NCBI GenBank assembly: GCA_003646705.1
Contig: QMLK01000010.1
Location: forward strand, 1 to 12,385
DNA length: 12,385 nt
Reading direction: 5' to 3'
From: Deltaproteobacteria bacterium
GTDB lineage: Bacteria > Desulfobacterota > B13-G15
Numbering within the stretch: position 1 is the first letter of the stretch; each line of letters opens with the position of its first letter. The position numbers and the translations under genes are program-made. The notes under the pieces were generated by a model. The model was given only the letters and a program-made list of their open reading frames with translations. It was not told where the DNA came from and ran no database searches. Positions 9,688 through 12,385 of the stretch are shown here, piece by piece.

Positions 9688-10862
9688 AGGTCCTCGTCGC
9701 CGAAGACGACCGCATCTCCAGGGCCATGCTGGAGAAGGCCATAAGGAGGGAGGGGTTCGAGGTGGTCGGCGCCGGCGATGGTCAAGAGGCGTGGGAGCTC
9801 TTCCAGGAGGACCCGGCCAACATCGTGGTGACCGACTGGATGATGCCCGAGATGGACGGCTTGGAACTCTGCCGCAGGATAAGGTCTGCGAGGGTGCCCC
9901 ATTACGTATATATCATCTTCGTCTCCGCCAAGGGGGAGAAGGACGCAGTGGTGGCAGGTCTTGAGGCCGGGGCCGATGATTACATCACCAAGCCCTACGA
10001 CCCAGCCGAGCTCCGCGTGAGGCTCAAGGCCGGCAGGAGGATCGTGGAGCTGGAGAGGAGGCTCAAGGACCAGAACGAGGAGTTGCGGAGGTACCTGGAG
10101 GCCGCGGCCGAGGTCCAGAGGAGCCTTCTGCCCAAGGATCTGCCTCAGTTGCCCCATGTGGAGTTCGCCGCCCGTTTCATCCCCAGCGCCTTCGTCTCGG
10201 GTGACATCTATAACGTCTTTCGCCTCGATGAGGAGCACATCGGGTTCTATCAGATAGATGTGTCCGGCCACGGGGTGGAAGCGGCCTTCCTCAGCGTGGC
10301 CCTCTATCAGCGTTTGAGCCCCCACCTGCACTCCCAGAGCCTCCTGAAGGTCTCCATGGAGTGCTCCCCCTATTACCGTGTGAGCAAACCCTCCGAGGTG
10401 GTCTCCATCCTCGACCAGGAGTTCCGCACCCTCTTCGAGGAGCAGGGGCGTTACTTCACCTTCCTTTACGGCCTACTGGACCTCAGGCAGGGGGAGCTCC
10501 GCCTGAGCCGCGCCGGCCATACCCTCCCCTTCCTGGTCCACCGAGGGGGAGAGGTCGAATGCCTCGACTTCGGCGGTCCTCCTCTGGGCTTTGGACTCCC
10601 GAGGGAGGACGGTGAGGACTACGTCCTTCGCCTCTCGGAGGGGGAACGCCTTTTGGTGATGTCCGACGGGATTCTCGAGGCCGCAGCCCCCTCGGGGGGG
10701 ATCTACGGCCCCGAGAGGGTCAAGGAGGTTTTGAGGCGTTACTGGGACCTCCCCCTGGAGGAGGTCTTGAACCGCCTCATCGATGAGGCGAGGGCCTATC
10801 AAGGGACGGAGGAGTTCTCCGACGACGTGTCCATCCTGGCGCTGCAGTGGCGGAGTTCGTGA
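9684..10862 (+). CDS. Response regulator with PP2C-type (RsbU/SpoIIE-like) serine phosphatase output
   Basis: The 392-residue protein starts with a receiver domain (1-120; V-A-E-D-D, phospho-acceptor D51 in [16 protein letters not shown] near 105). A charged, probably coiled-coil linker (about 118-148) leads to the phosphatase core. That core has D174 in S-G-D-I-Y-N, D192 in D-V-S-G-H-G, D328 in S-D-G-I-L-E-A and D380-D381 near the C-terminus, the expected metal-binding aspartates. Relatives dephosphorylate STAS-domain anti-sigma-factor antagonists, freeing a sigma factor (partner switching). I chose ATG 9684 because it overlaps the kinase stop (ATGA), has GGAGGAGGGG at 9669-9678, and begins a canonical receiver; the frame upstream is a shadow of the kinase gene. 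Coupling to the kinase suggests its receiver takes phosphate from the kinase's HPt. No STAS or anti-sigma gene is in the window. Confidence 0.92.
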
Positions 10863-10870
10863 CCGTTCCT

Positions 10871-10900
10871 TTGTCTTCCCCTGTTGGACCGTGGTAGAAT
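10871..10900 (+). promoter_or_regulatory. Sigma70-type promoter just upstream of moaA
   Basis: TTGTCT (10871-10876; 4 of 6) and TAGAAT (10895-10900; 5 of 6) are spaced by 18 bp. Transcription would start about 10906-10908, only 3-5 nt before the moaA ATG at 10911. No Shine-Dalgarno lies between, which fits leaderless or near-leaderless initiation. This is inferred from sequence only. Confidence 0.5.
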
Positions 10901-10910
10901 CCCTCAAGCG

Positions 10911-11900
10911 ATGAAGCTCCTCGTGGACCAGTACAATCGGGAGGTAAACTACCTGCGCCTCTCCGTGACCGATCGTTGCAACCTACGGTGTCGCTATTGT
11001 CGGCCTGAGGAGGGGATCGAACTCCTGCCCCAAAGGGAGATCTTGACCTTCGAGGAGATCCTGCGGGTGGTGAAGGTCTTCGCCTCCCAGGGGATAAGGA
11101 AGGTGAGGCTTACAGGTGGGGAGCCCCTCGTGAGGCGGGGGATAGTGGAGCTGGTGCGGGACATCGTGGCCACCCAGGGGGTGATGGACGTGAGCCTCAC
11201 CACCAATGGGGTGCTGCTGGCCGAGTACGCCCGGCCCCTCAAGGAGGCGGGGCTTCGGCGGATCAACGTAAGCCTTGACACCCTCCGGCCCGAGCGCTTC
11301 GCTCACATCACCCGGAGGGACCGCTTCGGACAGGTTTGGGAGGGGATAGAGGAGGCCTTGCGGGTGGGTTTCGCCCCGGTGAAGTTGAACGTGGTGGCCC
11401 TGCGGGGCTTCAACGACGACGAGATAGAGGACTTCGCCCGCCTGAGCCTACAATACCCGCTGCACATCCGTTTCATCGAGTTCATGCCCGTGGGGGAGAA
11501 CAACTGGCGGAAGGAAGACGTCCTCAGATGCGATGAGATAAAGGGACGCGTAGAGGCCGCCTTTGGGGAGCTCGTGCCCCTGCCGAGGGGGGATATGGAC
11601 GGTCCGGCCCGTCGCTTCCGGATCCGAGGGAGCAAGGGTGAGGTGGGCTTCATCTCCCCCTTGACCGCCCACTTCTGTTCTTCCTGTAACCGGCTCAGGG
11701 TAACGGCCGACGGCAAGATCAGGACTTGTCTCTTCTCCGACGATGAGATGGATCTGAAGGGGCTCCTGAGGTCAGGGGCTTCAGACGATGCCCTGGCGGG
11801 AGCCCTCAGGGAGGCCCTTGCGCGAAAGCCGGAGGGACCATGTCGCGATGGCTTCCGCATGAGGAAATGCCAGCGCGGGATGGCCACCATAGGGGGCTGA
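10911..11900 (+). CDS. moaA: GTP 3',8-cyclase (molybdenum cofactor biosynthesis, radical SAM)
   Basis: MoaA catalyses the first step of molybdopterin synthesis, conversion of GTP to 3',8-cyclo-7,8-dihydro-GTP, which MoaC turns into cyclic pyranopterin monophosphate. The 329-residue protein has the radical-SAM cluster C23-x3-C27-x2-C30 in [10 protein letters not shown] and T-G-G-E-P-L-V-R for S-adenosylmethionine binding. The second 4Fe-4S cluster motif, C256-x2-C259-x13-C273, binds GTP, and the chain ends in the essential G-G tail (328-329). Length is normal. ATG 10911 aligns with the family N-terminus ([18 protein letters not shown]). The open frame reaches back to TTG 10884, but that extension is unlike the family and spans the -10 box. 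Unlike its neighbours it lacks a Shine-Dalgarno. moaC follows after one base. Confidence 0.96.
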   Translation: MKLLVDQYNREVNYLRLSVTDRCNLRCRYCRPEEGIELLPQREILTFEEILRVVKVFASQGIRKVRLTGGEPLVRRGIVELVRDIVATQGVMDVSLTTNGVLLAEYARPLKEAGLRRINVSLDTLRPERFAHITRRDRFGQVWEGIEEALRVGFAPVKLNVVALRGFNDDEIEDFARLSLQYPLHIRFIEFMPVGENNWRKEDVLRCDEIKGRVEAAFGELVPLPRGDMDGPARRFRIRGSKGEVGFISPLTAHFCSSCNRLRVTADGKIRTCLFSDDEMDLKGLLRSGASDDALAGALREALARKPEGPCRDGFRMRKCQRGMATIGG

Positions 11901-11901
11901 A

Positions 11902-12385
11902 ATGGAGCTTAGCCACCTGGACGAGAGGGGCAGGGCGAAGATGGTGGACGTGACCGAAAAGGAGGCCACCTTGAGGGAGGCGCGGGCTGAGGGCCGCATC
12001 AGCATGAAGCCCGAGACCCTCCGCTTGATCATGGGGGGAGGTATCGAGAAGGGGGAGGTCCTGGCCGTGGCCCGGGTGGCTGGGATCATGGCCGCGAAGA
12101 GGACCTCCGAATTGATCCCCCTATGCCACCCCTTGAGCCTCACCTCCGTGGCGGTGGAGCTCAGCCCTGAGGAGGCCTCCAGTTCCCTGAGGATAGAGGC
12201 CGTGGTGAGGCTCCGCGGTCGGACGGGGGCGGAGATGGAGGCCCTGGTGGCGGTGGCCACAGCAGCCCTCACCGTGTACGACATGTGTAAGGCCGTCGAC
12301 AGGGGGATGGCCATCCACGGCATAAGGCTCTTAGAGAAAAGGGGGGGCAAGAGCGGACCTTGGGTGGCCGAGGGGTACCGTGGGG
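11902..12385 (+). CDS. moaC: Cyclic pyranopterin monophosphate synthase, 3' end cut by the window edge
   Basis: This frame is open to the window edge (161 codons), with no stop reached. The protein starts M-E-L-S-H-L-D and has the MoaC core: M-V-D-V-T near 14, [18 protein letters not shown], and Y-D-M-C-K-A-V-D. K50, H76, E111, E113, D127 and K130 each match E. coli active-site positions with a constant offset of one. MoaC converts the MoaA product to cyclic pyranopterin monophosphate. The final G-G-K-S-G is the usual C-terminal motif, so only a few residues are probably missing, unless there is a fusion. It starts one base after the moaA stop and lacks a strong ribosome site, so translation is probably coupled to moaA. 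Only the stop codon and exact length are unknown. Confidence 0.95.
   Translation, partial: MELSHLDERGRAKMVDVTEKEATLREARAEGRISMKPETLRLIMGGGIEKGEVLAVARVAGIMAAKRTSELIPLCHPLSLTSVAVELSPEEASSSLRIEAVVRLRGRTGAEMEALVAVATAALTVYDMCKAVDRGMAIHGIRLLEKRGGKSGPWVAEGYRG

Noticed and set aside
10884..10910. TTG 10884 as moaA start
   Set aside because: The extra residues are unlike MoaA N-termini, no ribosome site precedes them, and they overlap a good -10 box.

Overview
The window is gene-dense, GC-rich bacterial DNA. Arginine is often AGG and isoleucine often ATA, and Shine-Dalgarno sites are strong. It carries a di-myo-inositol phosphate (DIP) type compatible-solute pathway, which is known mainly from thermophiles and hyperthermophiles. 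GatCAB-type tRNA amidation and molybdopterin synthesis genes fit a bacterium with an anaerobic or respiratory lifestyle. The likely host is a thermophilic bacterium; I cannot name the lineage from the sequence alone.

Left part (1-3233, + strand): the 3' part of a DUF294-type putative nucleotidyltransferase overlaps a stand-alone CBS-pair protein by 4 nt. gatC and gatA follow, encoding two of the three subunits of the Asp/Glu-tRNA amidotransferase; gatB is not in the window. A tRNA-Leu(CAA) gene lies 20 bp after gatA, with a credible sigma70-type promoter whose -35 box is inside gatA.

Middle (3234-5751): an actinobacterial-type myo-inositol-phosphate synthase gene (+) and a fused CTP:inositol-1-phosphate cytidylyltransferase / CDP-inositol:inositol-1-phosphate transferase gene (-) face each other with 7 bp between stop codons. 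Together they take glucose-6-phosphate to phosphorylated di-myo-inositol phosphate (DIPP). The inositol synthase gene has a leader that can fold into two hairpins, one covering its ribosome binding site. This is an RNA-thermometer candidate and the most interesting hypothesis here.

Right-middle (5875-10862, + strand): divergent from the DIPP synthase is a soluble 1270-residue hybrid histidine kinase (five PAS domains, HisKA, HATPase, two receivers, HPt). It is translationally coupled to a receiver-PP2C (RsbU/SpoIIE-like) phosphatase. This suggests a phosphorelay that ends in partner-switching control of a sigma factor, possibly a general stress response.

Right end (10911-12385, + strand): moaA and the start of moaC, for molybdenum cofactor synthesis. 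moaA has a promoter-like element ending 10 nt before its ATG and no Shine-Dalgarno, so it may be leaderless. moaC runs off the window edge.

No mobile elements, CRISPR arrays or rRNA genes were seen. No gap between genes exceeds 300 bp.
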